DNA of 64,000 nt from Peptoniphilus sp. BV3C26 (GTDB lineage Bacteria > Bacillota > Clostridia > Tissierellales > Peptoniphilaceae), in the NCBI RefSeq assembly GCF_000478985.1, contig NZ_AWXB01000057.1, forward strand, positions 1-64,000, read 5' to 3'. The notes below the pieces were generated by a model. It was not told the origin of the DNA and searched no databases. It was given only the letters and a program-made list of their open reading frames with translations. A program made the translations under genes and the position numbers. Positions 32,281 through 41,749 of this stretch are shown here, piece by piece. Position 1 is the first letter of the stretch; each line of letters begins with the position of its first letter.

Positions 32281-32883
32281 TTCATTTTCATTTTTATAAA
32301 AATCTACTATGTCTGTGAAAATGTCCCACATTTCATCTACTGCTTCTTTATTTTGAGATGAAAAGGCGATTATATTATCCCTGTTTTTTATTTCAAGTTT
32401 TTTTCCTATTATGCTTATTTGTTTATGAAATTGACCCTTTGAAATTTTATCGGATTTTGTTGCTATTACAATTCCCGTATAGCCGCAGGAAAGAATGTAA
32501 TCGTACATTTCTTTATCTTGTTTTGTAGGTTCGTGGCGAATGTCCACAAGTAAAATTACTTCCAACAAATTTTTTCTGTTATCAAGGTAGGTATTTATTA
32601 CATGGGCCCATGAATTTTTTTCTGCCTTTGATACTTTTGCGTAACCGTAGCCTGGAAGGTCTACAAGTCTTAAAAGATCGTCTGCCCTGTAAAAATTTAC
32701 CGTTCTTGTTTTTCCCGGTGTGGATGATGTCCTTGCAAGATTTTTTCTTCCCAGCATTGCATTTATAAAAGATGATTTTCCTACATTACTTCTTCCAGCA
32801 AAGGCAAGCTCCGGCAAATCTTCTGGTGGATATTGGGATACTTTTACAGCTACTTTTTCAAGATCTGATTTTTTTATAATCAT
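32266..32883 (-). CDS. engB: Ribosome biogenesis GTPase EngB (YsxC/YihA)
   Basis: 205 residues. G1 GRSNVGKSSFIN, G2 SSTPGKTRTVNFY, G3 DLPGYGYAKV and G4 TKSDKI are all present. Needed for 50S subunit assembly. Its start overlaps the 3' end of lon by 4 bases; lon-engB is the standard Firmicutes order. Confidence 0.97.
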   Translation of the reverse strand: MIIKKSDLEKVAVKVSQYPPEDLPELAFAGRSNVGKSSFINAMLGRKNLARTSSTPGKTRTVNFYRADDLLRLVDLPGYGYAKVSKAEKNSWAHVINTYLDNRKNLLEVILLVDIRHEPTKQDKEMYDYILSCGYTGIVIATKSDKISKGQFHKQISIIGKKLEIKNRDNIIAFSSQNKEAVDEMWDIFTDIVDFYKNENEKEDL

Positions 32884-35183
32884 ATTTCCTCCAAGGCAAG
32901 TTCTATAACCTGATCCATTGATGAAAGAGGAACTATTTCTAAAAGATCTTTTACCTTATCGTCTATTTCTTTTAAATCTCTTTCGTTATCTTTTGGTATT
33001 AAGACTTTTTTTATTCCCATTCTTTGGGCTGCTAAAAGTTTTTCTTTCAAGCCTCCTATGGGTAAAATTCTTCCCCTTAAAGTTATTTCTCCTGTCATTG
33101 CCACATCTCTTTTTACTGGCCTTAATGTTAAAGCTGATATTATTGATGTTGCTATGGTAATTCCTGCGGACGGCCCGTCTTTTGGGACTGCTCCTTCAGG
33201 AACGTGAATATGAATATCCATTTCAGATCTGAAATTTTCATTCACATTGAATTTTTTTGTGTTTGCTCCTATATAAGAGATTGCAGCTTGTGCCGATTCT
33301 TTCATGACATTTCCCAGGGAGCCAGTTAAAATAATTTGTCCCTTTCCTGGCATAACTGCAGTTTCTATTGTTAAAGTTACTCCACCTATACTTGTCCACG
33401 CCAGTCCATTTACAGTTCCTATTTGATTTTTTTTGTCCAAGAGGTCAAATAAAAATTTCTTTTCTCCTAAATATTCAGGCAAATTAGTTTTTGTTACTGA
33501 TATTTTTTCTTCTTCCCCTTCTACTATTTTAAGGGCTGCCCTTCTTGCTACTTTTGATATTTCTTTTTCAAGACTTCTTACGCCAGCTTCTCTTGTATAA
33601 TAATTTATTATTTCTTTTATGGCACCGTCAGATAGGGCAAAATTCTTTTTATTTAAGCCATTTTCTTTTATTTGTCTTGGTAAAAGATATTTTTTCCCAA
33701 TGTTAAATTTTTCATCAGGTGTATAGCCTTCAAGGTTTATTATTTCCATTCTGTCAAGAAGAGGTGATGGTATTGTAGATGTGGTATTTGCCGTTGTTAT
33801 GAAAAATACTTCGCTTAAATCAAAGGGAAGCTCCATAAAGTGGTCGGTAAAAGTTTTATTTTGAGAAGGGTCTAATACTTCAAGAAGTCCCGATGCAGGA
33901 TCTCCCCTATAATTATTTCCAACCTTATCTATTTCATCCATTAAGAAGACTGGATTTTTTTCCTTGGCCTGTTTCATTAAACTTATTACTCTTCCAGGAA
34001 GAGCACCTACATAAGTCCTTCTATGGCCTCTTATTTCTGCTTCATCAGTTACTCCACCAAGGCTCATTCTTACAAATTTTTTATTGAGGGCGTGAGCTAT
34101 AGATGATGCAATAGAAGTCTTTCCTACTCCCGGCGGACCTACTAAACAAAGTATCGGTCCTTTTGTGTCTTTTGAAAGTTTTCTAACTGCAATAAATTCA
34201 AGAATTCTTTCTTTTACACTTTTTAAGCCGTAGTGTTCTTTATTTAATATTTGTCTTGCTTTTTTTAAGTCAATATTTTCTTCCTTTGAGTCTTCCCAGG
34301 GCAAGTCTAAAATCCAATCAAGATAATTTAAAATTACTCCATATTCAGGAGATTGGGAATTCATTTGAGAAAGTTTTTCTACTTCATTAAGACCTTTTTC
34401 CAAGATTTCTTTAGGCAATTTTTTATTTTTTAATTTTTTTTCGTAACTTAAAGGCTCTTCTTCTTCTCCAAGTTCTTTTTTTATAACTTCCAGTTGTTCT
34501 TTTAAATAGTAATCTCTTTGAACTTTATCCATTTGAGATTTTACTTGAGAATCTATTTTTCTTTCAATTCTTAAAAGTTCTATTTCTTTTTTTAATATTT
34601 CGTGAAATTTTTTAAGCCTTTGGTAAACATCTATTGTTTCAAGAATTTTTTGATAATCTTCAAGTTTTAAGTTTACATAGCCTGCTGCTGTATCTACTAA
34701 AGTTGAGGGAGTTGACTCGTCTACTATTGATTGAAAAAGTCCCGGTATCAATTTATTGTCAAGTTCACTGTAATTATTCAGATCTTCCTCTACAAGTCTT
34801 ATAGCAGCTTCTACTTCTATGCTTTCTTCTTTTTGATCTTCTTCTTCGTATTCTGTAATTTCCGCTTCAAGATAATTGTCATGTTCAATTATTTTTTCAA
34901 TTTTTCCCCTTTTTAATCCTTCAATCAAAATTCTAATTGTGCCGCCGGGGATTCTTAATATTTGTTTTACTGCGGCAACTGTTCCATATTTATATAAATC
35001 TTTTTCTTTAGGCTCAACTATTAATTCATTTTTTTGTGCCGTCAGAAAAATATTTGAATTGTTTAGTTCTGCTTGTTCTATTGAACCTATGGATTTATTT
35101 CTTCCACAGTCAAAATGGGTAACCATACCCGGGAATACTACAATTCCCCTTAATGGAATCATAGGTAAAATGTTTTTTTTCAT
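32880..35183 (-). CDS. lon: ATP-dependent protease La (Lon)
   Basis: 767 residues. N-terminal LON substrate domain (about 1-200), AAA+ module with Walker A GPPGVGKTS and Walker B VFLMDEIDKV, and the C-terminal protease with Ser in PKDGPSAGIT and Lys in GGLKEKLLAA. Degrades misfolded proteins in the cytosol. The clpX terminator-like hairpin ends about 20 bases before the ATG. Confidence 0.98.
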   Translation of the reverse strand: MKKNILPMIPLRGIVVFPGMVTHFDCGRNKSIGSIEQAELNNSNIFLTAQKNELIVEPKEKDLYKYGTVAAVKQILRIPGGTIRILIEGLKRGKIEKIIEHDNYLEAEITEYEEEDQKEESIEVEAAIRLVEEDLNNYSELDNKLIPGLFQSIVDESTPSTLVDTAAGYVNLKLEDYQKILETIDVYQRLKKFHEILKKEIELLRIERKIDSQVKSQMDKVQRDYYLKEQLEVIKKELGEEEEPLSYEKKLKNKKLPKEILEKGLNEVEKLSQMNSQSPEYGVILNYLDWILDLPWEDSKEENIDLKKARQILNKEHYGLKSVKERILEFIAVRKLSKDTKGPILCLVGPPGVGKTSIASSIAHALNKKFVRMSLGGVTDEAEIRGHRRTYVGALPGRVISLMKQAKEKNPVFLMDEIDKVGNNYRGDPASGLLEVLDPSQNKTFTDHFMELPFDLSEVFFITTANTTSTIPSPLLDRMEIINLEGYTPDEKFNIGKKYLLPRQIKENGLNKKNFALSDGAIKEIINYYTREAGVRSLEKEISKVARRAALKIVEGEEEKISVTKTNLPEYLGEKKFLFDLLDKKNQIGTVNGLAWTSIGGVTLTIETAVMPGKGQIILTGSLGNVMKESAQAAISYIGANTKKFNVNENFRSEMDIHIHVPEGAVPKDGPSAGITIATSIISALTLRPVKRDVAMTGEITLRGRILPIGGLKEKLLAAQRMGIKKVLIPKDNERDLKEIDDKVKDLLEIVPLSSMDQVIELALEEI

Positions 35184-35204
35184 AATATCACCATCTTAAA
35201 AAAA

Positions 35205-35222
35205 GGCTCACTTTAGTGGGCC
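35205..35222 (-). terminator. Terminator-like hairpin between clpX and lon
   Basis: Arms GGCTCAC and GTGGGCC (one G-U pair) with a TTTA loop and a minus-strand T7 run. It overlaps the clpX stop and leaves only the GGTGAT ribosome site before lon, so it may attenuate rather than fully stop transcription. Confidence 0.8.
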
Positions 35223-36466
35223 TATTTTGAAGAATCTTTTAATTCTTTTTTCTCTTTTAATATAATCTCTACAGGTTCTTTTCCTTCTACAGCTTCTTTT
35301 GTAACTATTACTTGACTTATGTCTTCTCTACTGGGTATTTCAAACATTATATCAAGCATGGTTTTTTCTATTACACCCCTAAGCCCTCTGGCTCCCGATT
35401 TTCTTTTTATTGAAAGGTTTGCAATATATCTTAGGGCTTCTTTTGTGAAACTCAATTTTACATTATCAAGTCTTAATAGTTCTTGATATTGTTTTACAAG
35501 AGCATTTTTTGGAGCTTGTAAAATTTCAACAAGGGCATCTTCGTCAAGCTCTTCCAAGGTTACAGTAACAGGAAGTCTTCCTATTAATTCAGGTATAAGT
35601 CCAAACTTCATCAAATCTTCCGTTTGTAAGTTTTCTAAAATCTTTGAATCTCTTTCATCTTTTGATTTTATTTGACTTCCAAAACCTATGGAATTTTTTC
35701 CGATTCTTTGGGAAATAATTGAATCAATATTGTCAAAAGCTCCTCCAACTATAAAGAGGATGTTACTTGTGTCTATTTGGATAAATTCCTGACTTGGATG
35801 TTTTCTTCCCCCTTGGGGAGGAACATTTGCAAGAGTTCCTTCTATAATTTTTAATAGAGCTTGTTGAACTCCTTCTCCTGAAACGTCTCTTGTAATTGAT
35901 ACATTTTCAGATTTTCTTGCAATTTTATCTATTTCGTCAATATATACAATTCCTCTTTCAGCTGCTTCAATATCATAATCTGCCGCTTGAATTAATTTTA
36001 AAAGTATATTTTCAACATCTTCTCCTACATAGCCCGCTTCCGTTAAAGAAGTTGCATCTGCAATGGCAAAGGGGACATGAAGAATTTTAGCTAAAGTTTG
36101 TGCAAGAAGGGTCTTACCGCTTCCGGTGGGCCCTACTAACAAAATATTGCTCTTTTGAAGCTCAACTTCAGAACTTTTTTTGCTGTGCATAATTCTTTTA
36201 TAGTGATTGTAAACAGCTACACTTAAAGTTCTTTTTGCAGCATCTTGCCTTATTACATAAGAATCTAATATATCTTTAATTTCTTTTGGTGTGGGAAGAG
36301 TAAAATCTTTTGAAACATCTTTTTTTAATTCTTCCTCTTCAAGAATATCTTGGCAAAGGTCTATACATTCATTGCAAATATAGACATTAGGTCCTGCAAT
36401 AAGTCTTTTTACCTGATTTTGAGTTTTGCCACAAAAGGAACATCTTAGTATTTCATCATTAGACAT
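35222..36466 (-). CDS. clpX: ClpX ATPase subunit of ClpXP
   Basis: 414 residues. N-terminal zinc-binding domain ([10 protein letters not shown] and CNECIDLC), AAA+ Walker [15 protein letters not shown], Walker [11 protein letters not shown], and the ClpP-docking IGF loop in NSIGFGSQ. Unfolds substrates for ClpP. Eight bases after the clpP stop. Confidence 0.98.
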   Translation of the reverse strand: MSNDEILRCSFCGKTQNQVKRLIAGPNVYICNECIDLCQDILEEEELKKDVSKDFTLPTPKEIKDILDSYVIRQDAAKRTLSVAVYNHYKRIMHSKKSSEVELQKSNILLVGPTGSGKTLLAQTLAKILHVPFAIADATSLTEAGYVGEDVENILLKLIQAADYDIEAAERGIVYIDEIDKIARKSENVSITRDVSGEGVQQALLKIIEGTLANVPPQGGRKHPSQEFIQIDTSNILFIVGGAFDNIDSIISQRIGKNSIGFGSQIKSKDERDSKILENLQTEDLMKFGLIPELIGRLPVTVTLEELDEDALVEILQAPKNALVKQYQELLRLDNVKLSFTKEALRYIANLSIKRKSGARGLRGVIEKTMLDIMFEIPSREDISQVIVTKEAVEGKEPVEIILKEKKELKDSSK

Positions 36467-36473
36467 TTTATAT

Positions 36474-37058
36474 TTATTCTCTTTCCTTAATAACTTTATC
36501 TATTAAACCGTATTCTTTAGCTTCTTCAGCTGATAAGAAATGGTCTCTATCCGTATCTCTTTCAATTTTTTCTAAAGGTTGTCCTGTTTCTTGTGCCAAA
36601 ATTTTATTGATACGTTCTCTAATTTCAATAATTTTTTCAGCGTGTATTAAAATATCTGACGCTTGTCCTTGTGCTCCTCCAAGAGGTTGATGAATCATTA
36701 TTTCAGAGTTTGGAAGAGCAATTCTCTTTCCTTTTTTCCCTGCTGCCAGTAAAAAAGCTCCCATTGATGCAGCCATTCCAAGGCATATTGTTGAAACATC
36801 CGGTTTTATATAATTCATTGTGTCAAAGATTGCAAAACCTGCACTTACTGAACCTCCGGGGGAATTAATATAAATTTGAATGTCCTTTGTGGGATCTTCA
36901 GACTCTAAAAATAAAAGTTGAGCAACTACAAGATCCGCTGTAATGTCATTAATTTCTCCTGTTATGAAAATTATTCTGTCTTTTAAAAGTCTTGAATAAA
37001 TATCATAAGATCTTTCTCCACGATTTGTCTGTTCAATAACAGTAGGTACTAATGCCAT
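36474..37058 (-). CDS. clpP: ClpP proteolytic subunit
   Basis: 194 residues. Catalytic Ser in [14 protein letters not shown], His in [13 protein letters not shown] and Asp in [15 protein letters not shown]. Assembles into the double heptamer with ClpX. Lies 54 bases after tig with no terminator between. Confidence 0.98.
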   Translation of the reverse strand: MALVPTVIEQTNRGERSYDIYSRLLKDRIIFITGEINDITADLVVAQLLFLESEDPTKDIQIYINSPGGSVSAGFAIFDTMNYIKPDVSTICLGMAASMGAFLLAAGKKGKRIALPNSEIMIHQPLGGAQGQASDILIHAEKIIEIRERINKILAQETGQPLEKIERDTDRDHFLSAEEAKEYGLIDKVIKERE

Positions 37059-37112
37059 ATTCCACCTCTTTCTTCACTTTCATAAGTGATAATATCTTTT
37101 TTCTTTTCTCTT

Positions 37113-38531
37113 TTATTTTTCAGAAGTTTCTTCTTTCTTAGTTTCTTTTTTAGTTTCTGATTTTTTTGTAGTCTTTTTAGCCTTTGGTTTTTCTTCTTTT
37201 ATTTTTTCAGATTTTTTTTCTTCAGTTTCTTTTTTTTCTACAAATTTACATTCTTCTACTAATTTTTCAACAGCACGTCTTGCTAAAAGATCATTTTTAA
37301 CAGCTTCTTTGTTGTGTTCAAGCATAATATGCTTCATTTCTTTTTTCTTTTCTTCGTCTTTGCTGAAATATGTTTCAAGAACTTGGTCCACTTCTTTTTC
37401 TATTTCTTCGTCACTTACTTCAAAACCTTCTTTTTTAACAATGGCATCAAGAGTAAGTCTTTCAATAACATTCTCTTTTGCTTGAGGTTTTAAATTTTCT
37501 TTAAAATCTTTTAAATTTGTTCCAAGCATTCCTAAATATTGATCAAGTTTTAAGCCTTGAGCCCCTAAGTTTTGATTGTAAGAGTTTACCATATTTTCAA
37601 TTTCATCTTCAATCATTCCCTTTGGAACTTCAACTTGAACTTTTGATGCAAGAGTCTTTAAAGCACGAGCTTTTTTCTCAGCTTCTGTTCTTTCTTTAAA
37701 TTCTTTTTCTCTTTTTTCTCTTAAATCTTTTTTGTATTCATCAACAGTATCAAAGTCTGAAATATCTTTTATAAATTCATCATCAACTTCAGGAAGTTCT
37801 TCAAGAGAAATTGAATTTAACTTTGTTTTGAAAGTTGCTTCTTTCCCTGCAAGTTCCTTTGCATGATAATCTTCTGGAAAACTTGCAACTACATCAAACT
37901 CATCCCCTATATTCTTTCCTATAATTTGATCTTCAAAACCTGGAATAAAAGTGTTGCTGCCAAGTTCAAGATCTTGATTTCCAGCTTTTCCGCCTTCAAA
38001 TTCTACTCCGTCAATGCTTCCTGTAAAGTTGATGTTAACTTTATCTCCCTTTTGAGCTGGTCTGTTATCAACATTTACAATTCTTGCATTCATTCTTCTT
38101 TGATTTTCAAGGTCATTGTTTATAAGTTCATCAGTTACTTGATAGTTTACTTCTTCAACTTCCATTCCCTTATAATCAGGAAGTTCTATTTCAGGTTTTA
38201 CATCAACACTTATGTGAGCAAGAAGGTCTTTTCCTTCTTCAACTTTATCAAAATCAACTTCAGGGCTATCTACTACTTCTAAGTTTAATTCCTTTACAGC
38301 TTCTTCATATTTTTTAGGAAGCAAATCATTTACAGCATCTTCAAGGAAAATTCCCTTTCCGTAAAATTGTTCGATTATTCTTAAAGGTGCATGACCCTTT
38401 CTAAAACCTGGAATTTGAATTGAAGATTTATTTTTCTTATATACTTCCAATTCTTGTTTTTTAAGTTCCTCTGCACTAATTTCAATATCAAAATATACTT
38501 TATTATTTTCTTTTTTGAGTATTTCAGTCAT
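37113..38531 (-). CDS. tig: Trigger factor chaperone
   Basis: 472 residues. Ribosome-binding signature GFRKGHAPLRIIEQFYG (about residue 43), FKBP-type prolyl isomerase domain (about 160-245, GDKVNINFTGSIDGVEFEGG), then the arm domain. After about residue 430 comes a 40-residue tail made almost only of Lys, Glu, Thr and Ser, longer than in most trigger factors and likely disordered. First gene of the tig-clpP-clpX-lon-engB cluster. Confidence 0.97.
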   Translation of the reverse strand: MTEILKKENNKVYFDIEISAEELKKQELEVYKKNKSSIQIPGFRKGHAPLRIIEQFYGKGIFLEDAVNDLLPKKYEEAVKELNLEVVDSPEVDFDKVEEGKDLLAHISVDVKPEIELPDYKGMEVEEVNYQVTDELINNDLENQRRMNARIVNVDNRPAQKGDKVNINFTGSIDGVEFEGGKAGNQDLELGSNTFIPGFEDQIIGKNIGDEFDVVASFPEDYHAKELAGKEATFKTKLNSISLEELPEVDDEFIKDISDFDTVDEYKKDLREKREKEFKERTEAEKKARALKTLASKVQVEVPKGMIEDEIENMVNSYNQNLGAQGLKLDQYLGMLGTNLKDFKENLKPQAKENVIERLTLDAIVKKEGFEVSDEEIEKEVDQVLETYFSKDEEKKKEMKHIMLEHNKEAVKNDLLARRAVEKLVEECKFVEKKETEEKKSEKIKEEKPKAKKTTKKSETKKETKKEETSEK

Positions 38532-38555
38532 ATTATCCTCCTTAACGTCTTAAAT

Positions 38556-38564
38556 ATTATAACA
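38556..38564 (-). promoter_or_regulatory. Extended -10 promoter of tig
   Basis: Minus-strand TGTTATAAT, identical to the V-ATPase promoter core, 25 bases before the ATG, with GGAGG between. No convincing -35. Confidence 0.6.
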
Positions 38565-38584
38565 TAGACAAATATTTTTAAAAA

Positions 38585-38797
38585 TTATTTATTTAAAGCC
38601 TGAATTATTTTCCCAAGCTCTTCTTCTGTGAGGGTTACTCCCTTGCCCATAGACTTATGGTCCGGGCTCCATTCTCTTATATCATATTTAGCAGGTCTTC
38701 CATTGTAGCTTACAAGGTTTAATTCTTTTGTCCATCCCTTGTTGTTTTCTGATAGGACTACAATTTTTTCTTCAATGTTAAAAGTAAAATCAGCCAT
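38585..38797 (-). CDS. PC4/YdbC-like ssDNA-binding small protein
   Basis: 70 residues. The pattern FNIEEKIVVLSENNKGWTKELNLVSYNGRPAKYDIREWSPDHKSMGKGVTL region is that of YdbC, a PC4-fold nucleic-acid-binding protein. It lies 32 bases after proS, probably on the same transcript. GGAGG-like site before the ATG. Confidence 0.9.
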   Translation of the reverse strand: MADFTFNIEEKIVVLSENNKGWTKELNLVSYNGRPAKYDIREWSPDHKSMGKGVTLTEEELGKIIQALNK

Positions 38798-38829
38798 TTT
38801 GTTTCCTCCAAATTTATATAAACTTTAAA

Positions 38830-40581
38830 TTATTGACCGTCTTTAACCATTTTTTCAAGGCTTACTGCCAAATCTCCTGTAAAGTTGTCAATAATAATAT
38901 TGTTTATTTTTTCAACAGCTTCTTTTGCAGAAATCTCTAAATTTACTCCATCTCTTCTCTTTGAAAATTCCACTATGGAGTCTTTGGCTTTTTTACCTAC
39001 TGTGATTCTTAAAGGTATTCCTATTAAATCTCTGTCTTTAAATTTAACTCCGGCTCTTTCATCTCTATCATCAAGAATAACTTCATAGCCTAAGTTTTCA
39101 ACAGCTCCATAGATTTTTTCTCCAAGTTCCATTTGATCCTTATCCTTAGGATTTATAACAGTTACTATTACTTGATAAGGGGCAACTGAAAGAGGCCAAA
39201 TAATTCCGTTTTCATCATGATATTGTTCAATTATAGCGGAGATACTTCTCGTAACTCCCACTCCATAAGAACCCATATAAAAGTTTTGGCTTTTTCCATT
39301 TTCATCAAGGTAGGTTACATTTAAAGCCTCAGAGTATTTTGTTCCAAGTTGGAAGATATTTCCAACTTCAATTCCTCTGGCAAACTCATATTTTTCATTT
39401 GTTCCAGGAATTATATCTCCTTCTTTAACCATTAAAAGGTCATCTGCTATTTGTCCTTGAAAATCTCTTTTGTAATTGGCATTTATATAGTGTTTGTCTT
39501 TTTCATTTGCTCCAACTACTAAATTGGCAATTTTTGTAACGCTTTTATCTATAATTACTTGACCTTTAAGATTTATAGGACCTGTAAATCCTGGGTAGGT
39601 TCCACATGATTTTATAGTTTCTTCATCCATTACTTCTATTTCATGTTCAGCAACATTTAAAAATTCAGAAAGTTTTTCAAAATTCAGTTCTCTATCCCCT
39701 GGGATAAATACGAAAACAGGTTTTCCACTTATTAAAAGGTCAATAGCCTTTAAGCACTTATTTTTTTCAACTTTTAATAGTTTTGAAACCATATCTATAC
39801 TTGTTGTATCTTTTGTTTCAACCTTTTCCAAATCTTTAGGCTCTGAATCATCTGTGAAAGTATAATTAACAGGAGCTTTTTCATCTGAATAAGCAATTTG
39901 AGAAGTTTTTGAATATCCAATTCTACCTTCTCCCGTTTCTGAAAGAGCAATAAATTCATGAGATTTATTTCCTCCCATAGGACCGTTTTGACCTTCTACA
40001 ACTTTATATTCCAGTTCCAGTCTGTCAAAAATTCTTTCATAGGCACGGTACATTATCATATAAGCTTTTTCCATGGATTCTTTATCCACATCAAAGCTGT
40101 AAGCATCTTTCATAATAAATTCACGAGCTCTATTTATGCCAAACCTTGGTCTTTTTTCATCTCTATATTTAGTTTGAATTTGATATAAATTTAAGGGAAG
40201 TTGCTTATAAGAATTAACCTCTCCTTTTATAAGTTCAGTAAAATATTCTTCTGCAGTAGGTCCAAGACAAAAATCTCTTCCATTTCTATCTTTAAGTTTA
40301 AACATTTCCGGTCCGTATTTTTCCCAGCGTCCTGACTCTTGCCAAATTTCTGCTGGTTGAACTGCAGACATTAAAATTTCTTGAGCCCCGGATTTGTCCA
40401 TCTCTTCTCTTACAATCTGTTCAATTTTTCTAACAACTCTATATCCTAAAGGAAGATAGGTATAAATTCCGGATGTGGCTTTTCTAATCATACCACTTCT
40501 TAAAAGAAGTTTATGAGATTCAACTTCCGCATCTGAAGGTACTTCTCTAAGAGTTGGCATATATAATTTAGTTAACTTCAT
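38830..40581 (-). CDS. proS: Prolyl-tRNA synthetase
   Basis: 583 residues, bacterial form with the inserted editing (INS/YbaK-like) domain about residues 230-390. Class II motifs are present: motif 1 near GYRVVRKIEQIVREEMDKSGAQEILM, motif 2 TKYRDEKRPRFGINRAREFIMKDAYSFD, and motif 3 YGVGVTRSISAIIEQ. No T-box leader precedes it; instead a strong promoter is followed by a perfect palindrome. Confidence 0.97.
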   Translation of the reverse strand: MKLTKLYMPTLREVPSDAEVESHKLLLRSGMIRKATSGIYTYLPLGYRVVRKIEQIVREEMDKSGAQEILMSAVQPAEIWQESGRWEKYGPEMFKLKDRNGRDFCLGPTAEEYFTELIKGEVNSYKQLPLNLYQIQTKYRDEKRPRFGINRAREFIMKDAYSFDVDKESMEKAYMIMYRAYERIFDRLELEYKVVEGQNGPMGGNKSHEFIALSETGEGRIGYSKTSQIAYSDEKAPVNYTFTDDSEPKDLEKVETKDTTSIDMVSKLLKVEKNKCLKAIDLLISGKPVFVFIPGDRELNFEKLSEFLNVAEHEIEVMDEETIKSCGTYPGFTGPINLKGQVIIDKSVTKIANLVVGANEKDKHYINANYKRDFQGQIADDLLMVKEGDIIPGTNEKYEFARGIEVGNIFQLGTKYSEALNVTYLDENGKSQNFYMGSYGVGVTRSISAIIEQYHDENGIIWPLSVAPYQVIVTVINPKDKDQMELGEKIYGAVENLGYEVILDDRDERAGVKFKDRDLIGIPLRITVGKKAKDSIVEFSKRRDGVNLEISAKEAVEKINNIIIDNFTGDLAVSLEKMVKDGQ

Positions 40582-40607
40582 TTTTCCTCCATCTTAATGA
40601 CAGTTAT

Positions 40608-40630
40608 TGAACAGATAGGCTATCTGTTCA
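40608..40630. promoter_or_regulatory. Perfect 23-base palindrome in the proS leader
   Basis: Arms TGAACAGATAG (40608-40618) and CTATCTGTTCA (40620-40630) around one central G. It begins at or just after the predicted transcription start and ends about 27 bases before the proS ATG. There is no following T run, so it is not a terminator; it looks like an operator or an RNA stem. Confidence 0.65.
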
Positions 40631-40641
40631 TAATCATTGCT

Positions 40642-40670
40642 ATTATATAATTACAAGTCCTGCCTTGCAA
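40642..40670 (-). promoter_or_regulatory. Promoter of proS
   Basis: Minus-strand TTGCAA (40670-40665), 17 bases, perfect TATAAT (40647-40642). The -35 is embedded in the perfect 10-base palindrome CCTTGCAAGG (40663-40672). Confidence 0.7.
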
Positions 40671-40710
40671 GGAATATTTAATTGAAGAAATATTATTTTG
40701 TAAAAAAATA

Positions 40711-40729
40711 AAAACCCTCAAAGGGTTTT
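40711..40729 (-). terminator. Terminator after the LacI-family gene
   Basis: Arms AAAACCCT and AGGGTTTT, 3-base loop, minus-strand T-rich run. Confidence 0.88.
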
Positions 40730-40734
40730 TACTT

Positions 40735-41739
40735 TTAAAACTTTTTAACAGATTGTCCTTCAAGAATTCTTGCAGGAAGCATAACATTTTCGCTATCGCT
40801 TTCTCCTTTGATTTCTTTTAAAATAGACCTTATGGCAACAGCGCCTATATCATAGTAGGGAACTTTTACAGCAGTAAGTTTAGGCCTGTGAATTGTTGTA
40901 ATGTAAGAGCCACCATAAGCTGTTACAGAAACATCTTTCGGCACATTTATGCCCCTGTCACTTAAATAGTTGGAAACATGAATTGCAATTTCATCTTGGC
41001 TGCAAATAAGAGCTGATAACTTTTCCTTTTTTATCTTTTCAACAATATTTTCTATTTCATTTTCAATATCATTTTCTTTGATTCCATTAAGCTCAATAAT
41101 ATTTTCCTTTAAAGAATTTTCTCCAAGGGCTTTTTTGTAACCTTCAACCTTATATTTTTCTTCAGTTCTGTCAAAATCTTTTCTAACAATTAAACAAGCA
41201 ATGTTTTTATGGCCCTTTTCAATTAAATATTTAGTCATATCATAAGTTGCCTTTTTATTATTTATGCCAACGGAATAATGTTCATCAATATTATAAAATC
41301 TATTAAGAACAATGTAAGGTTTTTTAGATTCTTCTAACTTATATAAAAGTTTGTTATTTAAAGTATCTGAAATTACAATAATGCCTTCAACTTGTTTTTG
41401 AAGAAGAAGTTTTGCAAATTTAACCTCAATTTGTCCGTCACCATAGGAACTTGAAAGAATAATATCGTAATTATACATACGACCTATTTCTTCAACCCCT
41501 CTTAAAATTTGTGCAACATAATTTGAGCCTATATCGCTTACAATTACGCCAATTAAGTTTGATTTTTTAGTAACAAGACTTCTGGCAACTTCATTTGGCT
41601 TATAATCAAGAACTTCTATCGCATGAAGAACTCTTTTTTTAGCTTCGGGACTTACAGGCTTTGACTCATTTATAACTCTTGAAACTGTAGAAATCGAAAC
41701 ATCAGCCATCTTTGCAACATCTTTAATTGTAGACGCCAT
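40735..41739 (-). CDS. LacI/GalR-family transcription regulator (CcpA-like)
   Basis: 334 residues. HTH with hinge helix at the N-terminus (TIKDVAKMADVSISTVSRVINESKPVSPEAKKRV, then KPNEVARSLV), then a periplasmic-binding-protein-like sensor domain. The N-terminus resembles CcpA, but I cannot confirm the Ser46-HPr contact residues, and no sugar operon is adjacent. It follows the lipid-kinase gene by 10 bases. Confidence 0.9.
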   Translation of the reverse strand: MASTIKDVAKMADVSISTVSRVINESKPVSPEAKKRVLHAIEVLDYKPNEVARSLVTKKSNLIGVIVSDIGSNYVAQILRGVEEIGRMYNYDIILSSSYGDGQIEVKFAKLLLQKQVEGIIVISDTLNNKLLYKLEESKKPYIVLNRFYNIDEHYSVGINNKKATYDMTKYLIEKGHKNIACLIVRKDFDRTEEKYKVEGYKKALGENSLKENIIELNGIKENDIENEIENIVEKIKKEKLSALICSQDEIAIHVSNYLSDRGINVPKDVSVTAYGGSYITTIHRPKLTAVKVPYYDIGAVAIRSILKEIKGESDSENVMLPARILEGQSVKKF

Positions 41740-41749
41740 AATTTACCTC

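Noticed and set aside
37863-38282. 139-codon plus-strand open frame opposite trigger factor
   Set aside because: Phe/Ile/Lys-rich antisense shadow of tig; no start signal, no family.
40608-40630. CcpA cre site for the proS palindrome
   Set aside because: Odd-length, single-G centre, and no TGWAANCG-like match, so it is not a cre site.
40582-40734. T-box riboswitch upstream of proS
   Set aside because: No T-box UGGNACC-type anti-terminator motif or terminator in the leader; only the palindrome.
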